DNA of 64,000 nucleotides from Limimaricola pyoseonensis (lineage in GTDB: Bacteria; Pseudomonadota; Alphaproteobacteria; Rhodobacterales; Rhodobacteraceae), in NCBI RefSeq assembly GCF_900102015.1, contig NZ_FNAT01000012.1:1-64000 (forward strand), written 5' to 3'. Below the pieces are notes generated by a model. The model was not told the DNA's origin, did not search any database, and saw only the letters and a program-made list of their open reading frames with translations. Shown piece by piece: positions 42,087 to 51,298 of this stretch (positions are counted from its first letter, which is position 1; the number at the start of each line of letters is the position of its first letter). The position numbers and the translations under genes are program-made.

Positions 42087-44486
42087 ATGCGGTTGTTGCA
42101 GCGATATCGCGCCGGGCGTGTGCGCCGGGCGGAGGCCGAGGCGATCCGGCGCAGTGCGCATTTCGACGCCCTCTGGTATCTCGGCCGCTGCCCCGAGGCC
42201 GCCGCCTCCGGCCTCGACCCGGCGCTGCATTACCTGCTGCACGGCGCGGCGGCGGGCCACGATCCGGGGCCGGGATTCAACGCCAGGGGCTACCTCTCGG
42301 CCCATCCCGACGTCGCCCGCGCCGGGATGAACCCGCTCGTGCATTACGAGCGGTTCGGGCGGGCCGAGGGGCGCGAGGTGCCGCTGCGCCATGCCTCGTC
42401 GGGCGCGGATTACGCGATCATCCTGCACGCCTATCACCTCGATCTTCTCGACGAGCTGAAGCGCCGGCTCGCCGTCTTCCCCGACGGTGTCGATCTCTAC
42501 GTCACCTACCCGAAGAACTCGCCCCGCCATTCCGAGGCCGAGATCCGCGCGGCCTTTCCGCGCGCTGTCCCGATCGCGGTCGAGAATGCCGGGCAGGATG
42601 TCGGCGCCTTCGTCCAGGCGATGGAGCGGATCGACATCGGCTCCTACGCCTTCTTCTGCAAGCTGCACACCAAGGGCGGCGACAAGCTGCCCGAGCTGTG
42701 GCGCGCGGCGCTGTTCGACGGGGTCGCGGGCTCGCCCGAACGGGTGGCGCAGTACGAGAGGCTGTTTCGCGACACGCCCGGGCCGATGATCGGCGGCGCG
42801 CGGGAGCTGTATCTGTGCGGCGCGGCTTCCCTGATGGAGAACGCGCCGCGGCTCGAGGCGCTGGCCCGCGCGGCGGGGCTGCGGGCCGATCCGGCCGCGG
42901 ATGACTGGGGCTTCTTCGCGGGCACGGTGTTCTGGATCTCGGCGCCGCTGGTCGCGCGGCTGATGGAGGTGCTGCGCGGCACCGACTTCACCGTCGAGGA
43001 GGTCCGGCGCGACGGGCAGCTCGCGCATGCGGTCGAGCGGTTCTTCGGGCTGCTGCCCTGCGCGCTCGGGGGGCAGGTGGCGCTGGCCTCAAGCGTCGAT
43101 GCCGAAGCCGGGGTGACGCTGGTCTCCGGGCTGCCGGAGGAGGCCCCGCGCGATTACCGGCCGATGCGGGAGACCCTGCGCGACATCGGCAACCGCAGGG
43201 CCGCGCTGCGGGTCGAGCGCCGGCGGGCCGCCACCGTGGATTCAGGCCCTGTGCAAGGCGATTACGCCGTTCTGACGCCCACCGGCGACCGGCCCGTGGC
43301 CTTCAACCGCTGCATCGACATGGTGCTGGCCCAGACGGTCCGGCCGCGCGAATGGATCGTCGTCGACGACGGGGTCCTGCCGCTCACCGAGCAGATGCGG
43401 CTGCCGGGCTGGGTGACCTATGTGCGGCGCGAGGCGCGGCCGGACGATGCGCCGCATACGCTGAGCCACAACATCCTGGCGGGGCTGGAGCACATCTCGG
43501 CCGAGCGTGTCCTCATCATGGAGGACGACGACTGGTATTCGCCGCGCTACGCCGCGTTCCTGCTGCCCTATCTCGACGATCACGACATGGCGGGGCTGAA
43601 CCGGATCCGCTACCACCACCTGCGCGGCTCGGCCTGGAAGGAGGGCTTTCCGCCCGCCCACACCGCCTTCGCGCAGACCGGGTTCCGGATGGGCCACGCC
43701 TCGGCGCATCTCGCCGCGGTCTGCCGCACCGGCCGGGCCGAGATCCGCGAGAAGGGCCTCGTCGACCGGCACTGGTGGCAGAGCTTCGAGGGGCGCAAGA
43801 TCCTGGTGGGCGAGCATCCGCGCCTGCATGCCGGTCTGAAGGGCGGCTTCGGCCGGCCGGGGTTGGCCTCGGGGCACGGGCGCCACGAGCCCGACTACAT
43901 CCCGGACCCGGACGGCGCGGAGCTGGCCTCCTACATGGGGGATGATGCGCGCCATTACCGCCGCTGGCGCAAGGCGTTCCGCAAGCCCTACGCGCTGTGC
44001 ACCGCGCTCGACCATCCCGGCGCGGCGCTGCCGCGGCTGCCCGAGGGGCTCGAGGATTTCGACCTCTACGTCTTCGCCGGGAGCGAGGCGGGGGTGCCCG
44101 AGGGCTGGACCGTCATCCCCTTCGACGCGGCCGAGGCCGGCCGGCCGGGGGCGCGGCGCAAGCCGAAGATCATGCCGCACCTGTACCTGCCGGATTACGA
44201 GTGGAGCCTCTGGGCCGATGCCGGGGCGCTGGGGCGCGGCGGGCTTGGCGGGCTCGGGGCCGAGATCCCGCGGCTGATCGAGCGCGAGACGGAAGCGGCG
44301 CTGCTGGCCGGGGATGTGCGGCTGGAGCGGCCCGGCCACGGGTTCTGGCGCCGGCCCGGCCTGTCCGACCCCGAGCTGCTGGTCCGGCGGCACAACAGCC
44401 CGGACGTCGCCCGGCTCATGGCGGCGTGGTGGGGCGAGGTGCTGGACGGCGCGCCCGCGCGCGCCGCGGCGGGGGCCGCCTCCTGA
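42087..44486 (+). CDS. RgpF-like / GT2-like / DUF616-like fusion protein
   Basis: 799 residues. Residues about 20-100 carry the HYxxxGxxEGR module (LDPALHYLLHGAAAGHDPGPG, NPLVHYERFGRAEGR). Residues about 108-385 are a rhamnan synthesis F (RgpF)-like domain (YAIILHAYHLDLLDEL, VENAGQDVGAFVQAM, FCKLHTKGGDKLPELW). Residues about 390-600 are GT2-like (YAVLTPTGDRPVAFNRCID, VVDDG, LIMEDDDWYSPRYA). The C-terminal part from about 632 resembles DUF616 (CTALDHPGAALP, KPKIMPHLYLPDYEWSLW). A rhamnan-type backbone step fits the plasmid's rml operon. No strong Shine-Dalgarno upstream of the ATG. Confidence 0.8.
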   Translation: MRLLQRYRAGRVRRAEAEAIRRSAHFDALWYLGRCPEAAASGLDPALHYLLHGAAAGHDPGPGFNARGYLSAHPDVARAGMNPLVHYERFGRAEGREVPLRHASSGADYAIILHAYHLDLLDELKRRLAVFPDGVDLYVTYPKNSPRHSEAEIRAAFPRAVPIAVENAGQDVGAFVQAMERIDIGSYAFFCKLHTKGGDKLPELWRAALFDGVAGSPERVAQYERLFRDTPGPMIGGARELYLCGAASLMENAPRLEALARAAGLRADPAADDWGFFAGTVFWISAPLVARLMEVLRGTDFTVEEVRRDGQLAHAVERFFGLLPCALGGQVALASSVDAEAGVTLVSGLPEEAPRDYRPMRETLRDIGNRRAALRVERRRAATVDSGPVQGDYAVLTPTGDRPVAFNRCIDMVLAQTVRPREWIVVDDGVLPLTEQMRLPGWVTYVRREARPDDAPHTLSHNILAGLEHISAERVLIMEDDDWYSPRYAAFLLPYLDDHDMAGLNRIRYHHLRGSAWKEGFPPAHTAFAQTGFRMGHASAHLAAVCRTGRAEIREKGLVDRHWWQSFEGRKILVGEHPRLHAGLKGGFGRPGLASGHGRHEPDYIPDPDGAELASYMGDDARHYRRWRKAFRKPYALCTALDHPGAALPRLPEGLEDFDLYVFAGSEAGVPEGWTVIPFDAAEAGRPGARRKPKIMPHLYLPDYEWSLWADAGALGRGGLGGLGAEIPRLIERETEAALLAGDVRLERPGHGFWRRPGLSDPELLVRRHNSPDVARLMAAWWGEVLDGAPARAAAGAAS

Positions 44487-44502
44487 CGCCCCCCGGCGCG
44501 GG

Positions 44503-45027
44503 TTATTTCTCGGCGCCGACCATCAGCACCCAGTTGGCGCCGACCCGGCCGAGGCCGAAATCCTCGGCCCGCTCGTCGAGCATGTTCTCGCGGTGGCCGT
44601 CCGAGTTCATCCAGGCGTCGACCACGCTTTCGTCGGACGGGTAGCCGCGGGCGAGGTTCTCGGCGATGAAGCTGTAGTCGTAGCCGGCCTCCCGCGCCCG
44701 GTCGCCGGGGGTGGAGCCGTCGGGGCCGGTGTGGCTGAGCGGGCCGCTCTGGCCGATCAGGTCGGCGTAGTCGCGCGAGGCGCGGTTGAGCTTGGCGTTC
44801 TCCTCGAGCGTGCGGGTGCCGTTGTCGGTGCGGACCTCGTTCAGCACGAGGGCGAAGTCGCCATAGCCCATCGGCCCGTCCGGGGTCTCGCGCAGCTGCG
44901 GGATCGGGTCGGGGTCCCAGGGGCCGAAATCGACCGGCGTGCCGTCGGGAAGATAGGCATCCGCACCGCCGCCGCAGGCCGTGAGAAGCTGCAGGGCCGG
45001 CAGGGCGAGCAAGGTGAGATGGCGCAT
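44503..45027 (-). CDS. CAP-domain lipoprotein
   Basis: 174 residues. A signal peptide ends in the lipobox LLTAC at about residues 14-18, so the mature protein should be lipid-anchored at a Gly-rich N-terminus. The CAP/SCP domain shows FALVLNEVRTDNGTRTL, LNRASRDYADLIGQ, LSHTGPDGSTPGDRAREAGYD, FIAENLARGY and WMNSDGHRENMLD, as in bacterial CAP proteins. Exact function is unknown. It converges on the RgpF fusion gene, 16 bp between stops, and is divergent from the barrel-like gene. Confidence 0.85.
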   Translation of the reverse strand: MRHLTLLALPALQLLTACGGGADAYLPDGTPVDFGPWDPDPIPQLRETPDGPMGYGDFALVLNEVRTDNGTRTLEENAKLNRASRDYADLIGQSGPLSHTGPDGSTPGDRAREAGYDYSFIAENLARGYPSDESVVDAWMNSDGHRENMLDERAEDFGLGRVGANWVLMVGAEK

Positions 45028-45246
45028 GTCGGTCTCGTCCCATGGTTGAGGATCGGGGCGTGCTAGCAGGAGTTTGTGGAAATTTGGTGGCCGTCTCCGC
45101 CCCCGGGCCCCGGGGGGCGGAAAACCGCCGGCCCCGGCGCGGCACGGGCGGCGGATTGAGCAGATGCCGGCGCGGCACAACCACAGCGGATTGGACGGCT
45201 GGGCTTCGCGCGATATGCAGGGCGGTGTCAGGACAGGGAGCGGGCC

Positions 45247-46350
45247 ATGCAGTCGAGGCGGAGCGCCGGCCGGAAGAAGGCCCCGGGGAGGGCCGGGGCG
45301 TGGCGGCGGCTGGGCCGCGCGGCACTCGCCGCGGTTGCGCTTTTCGGCGGGGTCGCGGTGCAGCCCGCCGCGGCGGAGCGGCCGCTCACCTTCCAGGGCG
45401 TGCGGCTGAGCGGCTCGGAGCGGCTGGCGCTGTTCGGGCTGACCCGCCCCGGCCAGCCGCCCGCCGCCCGCAGGCTGGCCCGGGGCATCGCCGCGGGGAT
45501 GGGGCACGAGGCGGGCTTCGGCACGGTGGTGCGCCAGAGCGTCGATATCGACCCGATCCTGCGCTACGACGACAACCTCAACGGCGGGCTGCGCAATGAC
45601 AGCTTCACGCTGTTCGGCCTCGAATTCGTGGTCGACGAGGCGCAGGTGGCGCAGGCCGGGCTGCTGCTGGGGGCGGGCGCGCGCTCGGCCACGCGGGTGG
45701 CGCTTGGCGGCCGGAGCGCGCTCGTGACGGATCTCGACCTGTGGGGCGGCGTCGCGCCGGGAACGGGCCTGACCAAGGCCGGCACGGGCGGCCGCGCCTG
45801 CCTGACGCGCCGGGTCGACTTCGCCAACCACCTGCGCGGCTGCGGCGGCGCCTCGATCGAGCGGTTCGACCTCGGCGAGAGCGAGGCGGTCTTCGCCGAT
45901 GCCGACTGGTTCCGCCTGTTCGGGCTGGGCCCGTCGCTGCACGAGGCGCGGCTGGGGATCGGGACGACCCGGTTCGACGCCGATGACGGCCCCTACGACC
46001 AGGCCGCCTGGTCCGCCGGGCTGGTCTCGGCCTGGCCCGCGGGCGTGGCGACCGCCTTCGATCTGCGCCGGGGCGAGGCGGTGCCGGGGCAGCATGTCGT
46101 CACCACCGCGCTTTCGGCCGAGCTGACGGCGCTGGTGGCGTCGCGGCCGACCCGGTTCCGGCTCGGCTGGCGGCAAAGCGAGGGCGGCCTGTTCTTCGGC
46201 ACGCCGCGCACCGACGAGACCTGGCGCGTCGCGCTGAGCCGGCCGCTCGGGGCCCGCCTCGCGGTCTCGGCGGGCTACGAGGTGACGCAATCCTCGGTCG
46301 ATTTCTTCGAGGACGAGGATTTCGACCTCTCGGTGCAGATCGACTTCTGA
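45247..46350 (+). CDS. Predicted outer-membrane beta-barrel protein
   Basis: 367 residues. An Arg/Lys-rich start and a hydrophobic stretch ending AVQPAAAERP make a signal peptide cut near residue 43. The mature part alternates beta-strand-like stretches (VDIDPILRYDDNLNGG, LGIGTTRF, AWSAGLVSAWP, TRFRLGWRQSEGGLFFG) and ends FDLSVQIDF with a terminal Phe, as in outer-membrane barrels. The family is not recognised. GGGAG precedes the ATG. It lies just upstream of the wza-like gene, so a role in polysaccharide passage or surface retention is a reasonable guess only. Confidence 0.65.
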   Translation: MQSRRSAGRKKAPGRAGAWRRLGRAALAAVALFGGVAVQPAAAERPLTFQGVRLSGSERLALFGLTRPGQPPAARRLARGIAAGMGHEAGFGTVVRQSVDIDPILRYDDNLNGGLRNDSFTLFGLEFVVDEAQVAQAGLLLGAGARSATRVALGGRSALVTDLDLWGGVAPGTGLTKAGTGGRACLTRRVDFANHLRGCGGASIERFDLGESEAVFADADWFRLFGLGPSLHEARLGIGTTRFDADDGPYDQAAWSAGLVSAWPAGVATAFDLRRGEAVPGQHVVTTALSAELTALVASRPTRFRLGWRQSEGGLFFGTPRTDETWRVALSRPLGARLAVSAGYEVTQSSVDFFEDEDFDLSVQIDF

Positions 46351-46624
46351 TCCTCCCTCGGGCGGCCCGCGCGATCCTCCTTGGGTTGCGGTGCGACATT
46401 GTTGCCATGCCCGGTGGGCCGATCATGGCCGTCGCGTGGCCCGATGCGGTCACTCGTGTTGACGAATGTGGCCAACCCGGCGATCTGCTGGTCGGGAACA
46501 TCTATCGAAGCGGCCGGCAAGACCGGACCCGGACGCGGCGGCTCGGGATCGAGTCCCCCCGGGAAAAACAGGGCCGCAGCACGGGCCGCCACGGAGCGGC
46601 CAGGGGAACGAGGGACGACGAGCC

Positions 46625-47983
46625 ATGACCACCCGGAAGATCTTCGCGGCGCTGATGCTGGGCTCGGCGCTCACCCTCGGCGGCTGCGGCGTCACCTACA
46701 ACACGCAGACCGTGAAGCAGCAGGCCGCCGGCGCCGAGGTGCAGGTGGTGCCGCTTACCGCGCAGAACCTCAAGGCCGCCAACGCCGCGCCCTACACGCC
46801 ACGCAGCCTGCCGGCGGTGTTCTACCAGGCCGCTGGCGGCGGCGGCCTGCGGGGTCTGGGCGCGCTGCCGAGCGCACCGACGCTGCCCGAGCTCAGCCCG
46901 CAGCCGCTCGAGCTGCGGGTGCCGCCGGCCTTCGAGGCGCAGCCCTACGAGATCGGCATCGGCGACGTGGTGCTCCTGGCCTACAAGAGCACCGCCTCGA
47001 CGGTCGAGCAGCTCTCGGGGCTCTTGGCCGCGCAGAACCAGCGGCAGGGCTACACCGTGCGCGACGACGGCGCGATCGCCATCCCCGACATCGGCGAGAT
47101 CTCGATCGCCGGGATGACGCTCGAGGAGGCGGAGGCGGCGGTGTTCGACGCGCTGGTGCGGCAGGGGATCGACCCGGCCTTCAGCCTCGAGGTTGCCGAG
47201 TTCAACTCCAAGCGCGTCGCGGTCGGCGGCGCGGTGGCGCAGGCGCGGCTGGTGCCGGTCACGCTCAACCGGCTGGAGCTGGGCGAGGCGCTGACCGCCG
47301 CCGGCGGCATCACGCTGCGCGACCAGGACTACGCCTCGATCCGGCTCTACCGCGACGGCACGCTCTACCAGATCCCGGTCGAGACCTTCTTCGCCCGGCC
47401 CGAGCTGCAGAACGTGCCGCTGCGGGCGGGCGACTCGATCTATGTCGACACCAATTACGACCTCGACCGGGCGCTGCAGTTCTACGAGCAGCAGCTCGAG
47501 GTGACGCAGCTGCGCAGCTCCTCGCGGCTGCAGGCGCTGAACGAACTGACCGCAGAGATCGAGCTGCGCCGCGCCGCGCTGGCCGAGCAGCGGGCGAATT
47601 TCGAGGCGCGCAGCGATCTCGATGCCGAGGGGCGCGACCATGTCTACCTCGCCGGCGAGGTGAGCCAGCAGAGCCGTTTCCCGCTGCCCTATGGCCGGCA
47701 GGCCTCGCTCGCCGACGTGATCTACACCAATGGCGGGATCTCGGCGGCGACGGGCGACCCGACCGAGATCTACGTGCTGCGCGGCGCGGGCGAAGGCGAG
47801 GCGGTCACCGCCTGGCATCTCGACGCCGGCAACGCCGCGGCGCTGACGCTGGCGACCCGCTTCGAGATGCGGCCCAATGACGTGGTCTTCGTCGAGGCGC
47901 AGCCGATCACCAAGTGGAACCGCGCGCTGCAGCAGGCGCTGCCGACGCTGATCAACACCGCCGCCGCCGGCGTCTCGAACTGA
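46625..47983 (+). CDS. wza: Outer-membrane polysaccharide export lipoprotein (Wza/KpsD/GumB family)
   Basis: 452 residues. A signal peptide ends in the lipobox LTLGGC (Cys about 21). The polysaccharide export (PES) domain begins FEAQPYEIGIGDVVLLAYKS and continues with YTVRDDGAIAIPDIGEISIAGMT. SLBB-like repeats follow (VAVGGAVAQARLVPV and VYLAGEVSQQSRFPLPYGRQ). It forms the outer-membrane channel for exported polysaccharide, working with Wzc encoded nearby or with KpsMTE. It has a 274-bp leader, and two genes on the opposite strand follow. Confidence 0.9.
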   Translation: MTTRKIFAALMLGSALTLGGCGVTYNTQTVKQQAAGAEVQVVPLTAQNLKAANAAPYTPRSLPAVFYQAAGGGGLRGLGALPSAPTLPELSPQPLELRVPPAFEAQPYEIGIGDVVLLAYKSTASTVEQLSGLLAAQNQRQGYTVRDDGAIAIPDIGEISIAGMTLEEAEAAVFDALVRQGIDPAFSLEVAEFNSKRVAVGGAVAQARLVPVTLNRLELGEALTAAGGITLRDQDYASIRLYRDGTLYQIPVETFFARPELQNVPLRAGDSIYVDTNYDLDRALQFYEQQLEVTQLRSSSRLQALNELTAEIELRRAALAEQRANFEARSDLDAEGRDHVYLAGEVSQQSRFPLPYGRQASLADVIYTNGGISAATGDPTEIYVLRGAGEGEAVTAWHLDAGNAAALTLATRFEMRPNDVVFVEAQPITKWNRALQQALPTLINTAAAGVSN

Positions 47984-48016
47984 GGGCCGGGCCCCCGGCG
48001 CGCGGGCGCCCGGCCC

Positions 48017-48523
48017 TCAGCCGGCGCGCCTGAGATCCTCGGGCCTAAGCATCACCCGTGTTTCCCGGCCCATGAGCTCGAGCAGCACCCAGATGCGCTG
48101 CTCGGGCGCCAGCGCCTCGACCCGGCTGACGAAGCCTGCCAGCGGGCCGTGGGTCACCTCGACCCTCTCGCCGATCTCGAAGGCCTCGGGGGCCGCGGCC
48201 GGGCGGATCACCCCCTCCTCGTCGCACCTGTCGCGCAGCGCTTCGATCAGCGCCCCGGGCACCGGCCGCGGCCCGGCCTCGTCGAGCGCCACCAGCCGGC
48301 TGACGCCGCGGGTGTTGTTCACCGCCCGCCAGTCGCCGCGGGCCAGGGAGACGAAGAAGTAGCCGGGAAAGAGCGGCGTCTGGACGCGCTGCGGCTTGTT
48401 GCGCAGCGTCCGGGTCAGCTCCTGTAGCGGGCAGAAGACGTCGAAGCCCTGCCGCCCGAGATTCTGCCGGGCCAGCCGCAGGCCGTTGGGCTTGAGCTGG
48501 GCGATGTACCAGTGTCTGTCCAC
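48017..48523 (-). CDS. NusG/RfaH-like transcription antitermination factor
   Basis: 168 residues. The N-terminal NGN domain shows WYIAQLKPNGLRLARQNL, FDVFCPLQELTR and TPLFPGYFFVSL. The C-terminal KOW segment is FEIGERVEVTHGPLAGFVSRV. As a plasmid-encoded extra NusG paralog inside a polysaccharide cluster it resembles RfaH/UpxY-type factors that let RNA polymerase read through long surface-glycan operons. The GTG start gives the family N-terminus directly. It lies downstream of wzc on the same strand, separated by a hairpin. Confidence 0.88.
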   Translation of the reverse strand: MDRHWYIAQLKPNGLRLARQNLGRQGFDVFCPLQELTRTLRNKPQRVQTPLFPGYFFVSLARGDWRAVNNTRGVSRLVALDEAGPRPVPGALIEALRDRCDEEGVIRPAAAPEAFEIGERVEVTHGPLAGFVSRVEALAPEQRIWVLLELMGRETRVMLRPEDLRRAG

Positions 48524-48656
48524 GTGAGGGGGGTCCGCGTCGGCTGTGGGGCGTCTGCCGGCGGCCTATCCGAGAACGGGCGGCAACCCAAGCGGGCTCG
48601 CGCTCCGGATGGCGGAATGGCGCCCGGGCGCCGCTGCAATCTCTTCAGGAGATGAT

Positions 48657-48693
48657 CCTCCGCGCCGGAGCGGCATCGCCGCCGGCGCGGAGG
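48657..48693 (-). terminator. Strong hairpin between wzc and the NusG-like gene
   Basis: Perfect 12-bp arms CCTCCGCGCCGG/CCGGCGCGGAGG around a 13-base loop. It lies 17 bp after the wzc stop. No T-run follows, so it may end, pause or protect the wzc transcript. Confidence 0.6.
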
Positions 48694-48709
48694 AGGTCGA
48701 CCGGTCCGG

Positions 48710-50872
48710 TCAGGCGTCGTAGTAGCCCTGCCCGTAGCTGGCATAGGCGCCGTGACGGCCGCCATAGCCGTAGCGCTTCATGCCCTTGGGATCGATCTGC
48801 GACAGCGCCAGGCCGGTGACCTCGGCGCCGACGGTGCGGAACTGCTTGAGGCCCTCGCTCACCTGCGCCCGCGGCGTGTGATCCCAGCGCACGGTGTAGA
48901 TGATCGCGTCGGCCAGCGCGGCGATGATCCGGGTGTCGGGCACCACCAGCACCGGCGGCGTGTCGATCACGATGTAGTCGTAGCGCGTCCGCATCCGCTC
49001 CACGAAGGTCTTGAAGGCCTCCGACGAGAACAGGTCGGCGGCGTTGACGGTGGACTTTTCGCCCATCAGCACGTCGACGGGGTAGTTCTCCTGCCGGATC
49101 ACCGCCTCCTCGATCGCCACCTTGTCGGTGAGCACCGACAGCAGCCCCGCCTTGGCGCCCTTCTCGAAATACTCGTTCAGCGTCCGGCGGCGGATGTCGC
49201 CCTCGATCAGCAGCACCGACTTGCCGAGCCCGGCGAGGTTGTGCGCCAGCGAGATCGCGGTGGTGGTCTTGCCCTCGCCCGGCACCGAGGAGGTCGACAG
49301 GATCACCTGCGGCGCCGCGTCGATCTTCGACAGCAGAACCGAGGTGCGCAGGTTGCGGATCGCCTCGGCTGCGGCCGAGGTCGGCTTGTCGTTGAGATAG
49401 GGGATCAGCTGGCCGCGCTTGCGGATCGGCATCTTCGGGATCTGGCCGAGCACGGTCTCGCCGGTTTGGCCCTCGAGATCCTCGGAGGTGCGGAAGCCCG
49501 AATGCGTCGCTTCGCGCAGAAGCACGATGCCGGCGCCCGCCATCAGGCCGAGGACCAGCGCGAGCGCCCCGATCCGGGCGGTGCGCGGCTCCACCTTCTC
49601 GCCCGGCGTCGCTATCGACAGCACGCGCGCATCAGCCTGATGCATTCCGCGTTGCACGGTGGTTTCCTTCAGACGGGCCAGGAACGTCTCGTAGAGCGTC
49701 TGCGTCGCCTGCGCCTCGCGCTCGAGTTGTTGCAGCTGGGCCAGCTCCTCGCCCTGCGCCTCGATCTGCGACTGCAGCCGGCCCAGCGACGTCTCGAGCG
49801 CCGTCACCTGCGACCGCGTGCGCTCCAGGTCGGACTCGGCCCGGGCGATGACGGTCTCGGCGCGGCGCTCGACCAGCTCGCCGGCGCCGCTCTCGCCATC
49901 CTCGAGGCGCGTCACCAGCTGGCGCAGCGTGCCGTCATTGGCGAGACGGCCGAGAGTGCCGAAATCGCTCGCCTCGAAGGCCGCGCGCAGTTCCTGCAGC
50001 CGCGCGACGTCGCGCGCGGCCTGGTCCTCGAGCTCCGAGAGCCGGTCGCGCACATCCTTGGCCTGCCGGTTGAGGCCTTCCAGCGCTTCCGGGCTGACCA
50101 GCTCGGATTCCGAGCGCAGCCGGGCGATCTGGTCCTCCTTCTGGCGCAGCTCCTCCTCAAGCGCGGTGACCCGCTCGGACAGCCAGGTGACGGCGTTCTC
50201 TGTGCCCTCGAACTTCACCGCGATCTGGTCCTCGATGTAGAGCTCGGCCAGCGTGTTCGCGACGCGCGCCGACTTGCGCGGATCTTCGGTCGTGGCACTG
50301 ATGTTGAGGATGAAGGTGTCGCGCTGCACCGACGCGCCCAGCGTTTCACGCAGGCGGTCGACCGTGTCGATGAGAGCGGCTTTCTGGGTTTCGGCGGCGG
50401 GCAGGACAGTCTCTTCCCGGCCCAGAACCGGCGCGAGAAGCGAACCAAGCGAGAGCCCGTCATCCGGCCGCAGCTCGATATTGAACTCAGGGTCCTGCAG
50501 CAGATCGAGCTCGGCCACTAGTTTTTCGAGCAACCCACGCGAGCGGATCACCTCGACCTCGGTGTTCATGCTGGCGTCGTCGGTCGAGACCCCCGACATG
50601 ACACTATCCAAGTCGACCATCTGAGGGGCCTGAACCTGTAGCGCCACCGAGGTGCTTGCCGAATATTTAGGAACTGCCACTTGGGTGGCATAGTAGACGC
50701 CCGCAGTCATTGCGGCGACCGCGCAAAGCATAATCAACCACTTACCGCGCCACAGCGTGCGCAGAAGAGCAACCAGATCGATCTCGTCCTCAGTTTCCGG
50801 CTTGGTCTGCACCTGTGCAGAGTTCACCGATGCTAACCGCGGTTTGCCGCGCTGTAGTGCCTGTCCTGCCAT
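48710..50872 (-). CDS. wzc: Polysaccharide co-polymerase and tyrosine autokinase (Wzc-like)
   Basis: 720 residues. An N-terminal Wzz domain has its first membrane segment at about 45-65 (WLIMLCAVAAMTAGVYYA). Long periplasmic coiled coils (ALEEELRQKEDQIARLRSE and onward) end at a second membrane segment (LALVLGLMAGAGIVLL). The cytoplasmic BY-kinase has Walker A SVPGEGKTTTAISLA, Walker A' VLLIEGDIRRR and Walker B YDYIVIDTPPVLVV. The C-terminal Tyr cluster (RYGYGGRHGAYASYGQGYYD) is the autophosphorylation tail. It controls chain length in the Wzx/Wzy route. Frame open to 51049; the ATG at 50872 is preferred. Confidence 0.93.
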   Translation of the reverse strand: MAGQALQRGKPRLASVNSAQVQTKPETEDEIDLVALLRTLWRGKWLIMLCAVAAMTAGVYYATQVAVPKYSASTSVALQVQAPQMVDLDSVMSGVSTDDASMNTEVEVIRSRGLLEKLVAELDLLQDPEFNIELRPDDGLSLGSLLAPVLGREETVLPAAETQKAALIDTVDRLRETLGASVQRDTFILNISATTEDPRKSARVANTLAELYIEDQIAVKFEGTENAVTWLSERVTALEEELRQKEDQIARLRSESELVSPEALEGLNRQAKDVRDRLSELEDQAARDVARLQELRAAFEASDFGTLGRLANDGTLRQLVTRLEDGESGAGELVERRAETVIARAESDLERTRSQVTALETSLGRLQSQIEAQGEELAQLQQLEREAQATQTLYETFLARLKETTVQRGMHQADARVLSIATPGEKVEPRTARIGALALVLGLMAGAGIVLLREATHSGFRTSEDLEGQTGETVLGQIPKMPIRKRGQLIPYLNDKPTSAAAEAIRNLRTSVLLSKIDAAPQVILSTSSVPGEGKTTTAISLAHNLAGLGKSVLLIEGDIRRRTLNEYFEKGAKAGLLSVLTDKVAIEEAVIRQENYPVDVLMGEKSTVNAADLFSSEAFKTFVERMRTRYDYIVIDTPPVLVVPDTRIIAALADAIIYTVRWDHTPRAQVSEGLKQFRTVGAEVTGLALSQIDPKGMKRYGYGGRHGAYASYGQGYYDA

Positions 50873-51298
50873 TGTCCGCCTTTCGACTGCCCGGAGCCGC
50901 CTGTCGTCTTGTCGTTTGCAGTGCCACGCCAAACTTTGCGGGTCCGGAGACGCCAGCCTGCGGCACTTCGGCCCCCTTGTAGCTAAAGTTCCTCCCGTCA
51001 CAAGGATTGCTGCCATCCCGTGCGGCGGTTTCGCGCAGGCAATGTACACGTGTCACGTATTGCTCTGGGTTGATAGAAAGGCGATTCTCTGCGCTGCGGC
51101 CGCTGTCGCACAACACCAATTCTGCATCGGAGCAGTGCCGCTTCAAGGGGGCGCCACCATTCGCGGAAGATCCGCTAATCTCTGATTGCCCTACCACGCG
51201 GGGGTTGATAGGCGTTCACGCGTGAACGCTGGCATTCGATTATCTGGTCCAAATCCGAGCTCAGAGGCGAGCCTCGGTGCGGCAGCTATGGAGGCTCT
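50873..51298. other. Divergent control region between wzc and the MarR-type regulator
   Basis: 426 bp without a gene. It holds ACACGTGT (51046-51053) and the 18-bp perfect palindrome at 51212-51229. Promoters for both flanking genes must lie here. Confidence 0.7.
51212..51229. promoter_or_regulatory. 18-bp perfect palindrome, candidate operator
   Basis: GCGTTCACG immediately followed by CGTGAACGC, 70 bp upstream of the MarR-type regulator gene. Size and symmetry suit a dimeric winged-helix repressor. Confidence 0.6.
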
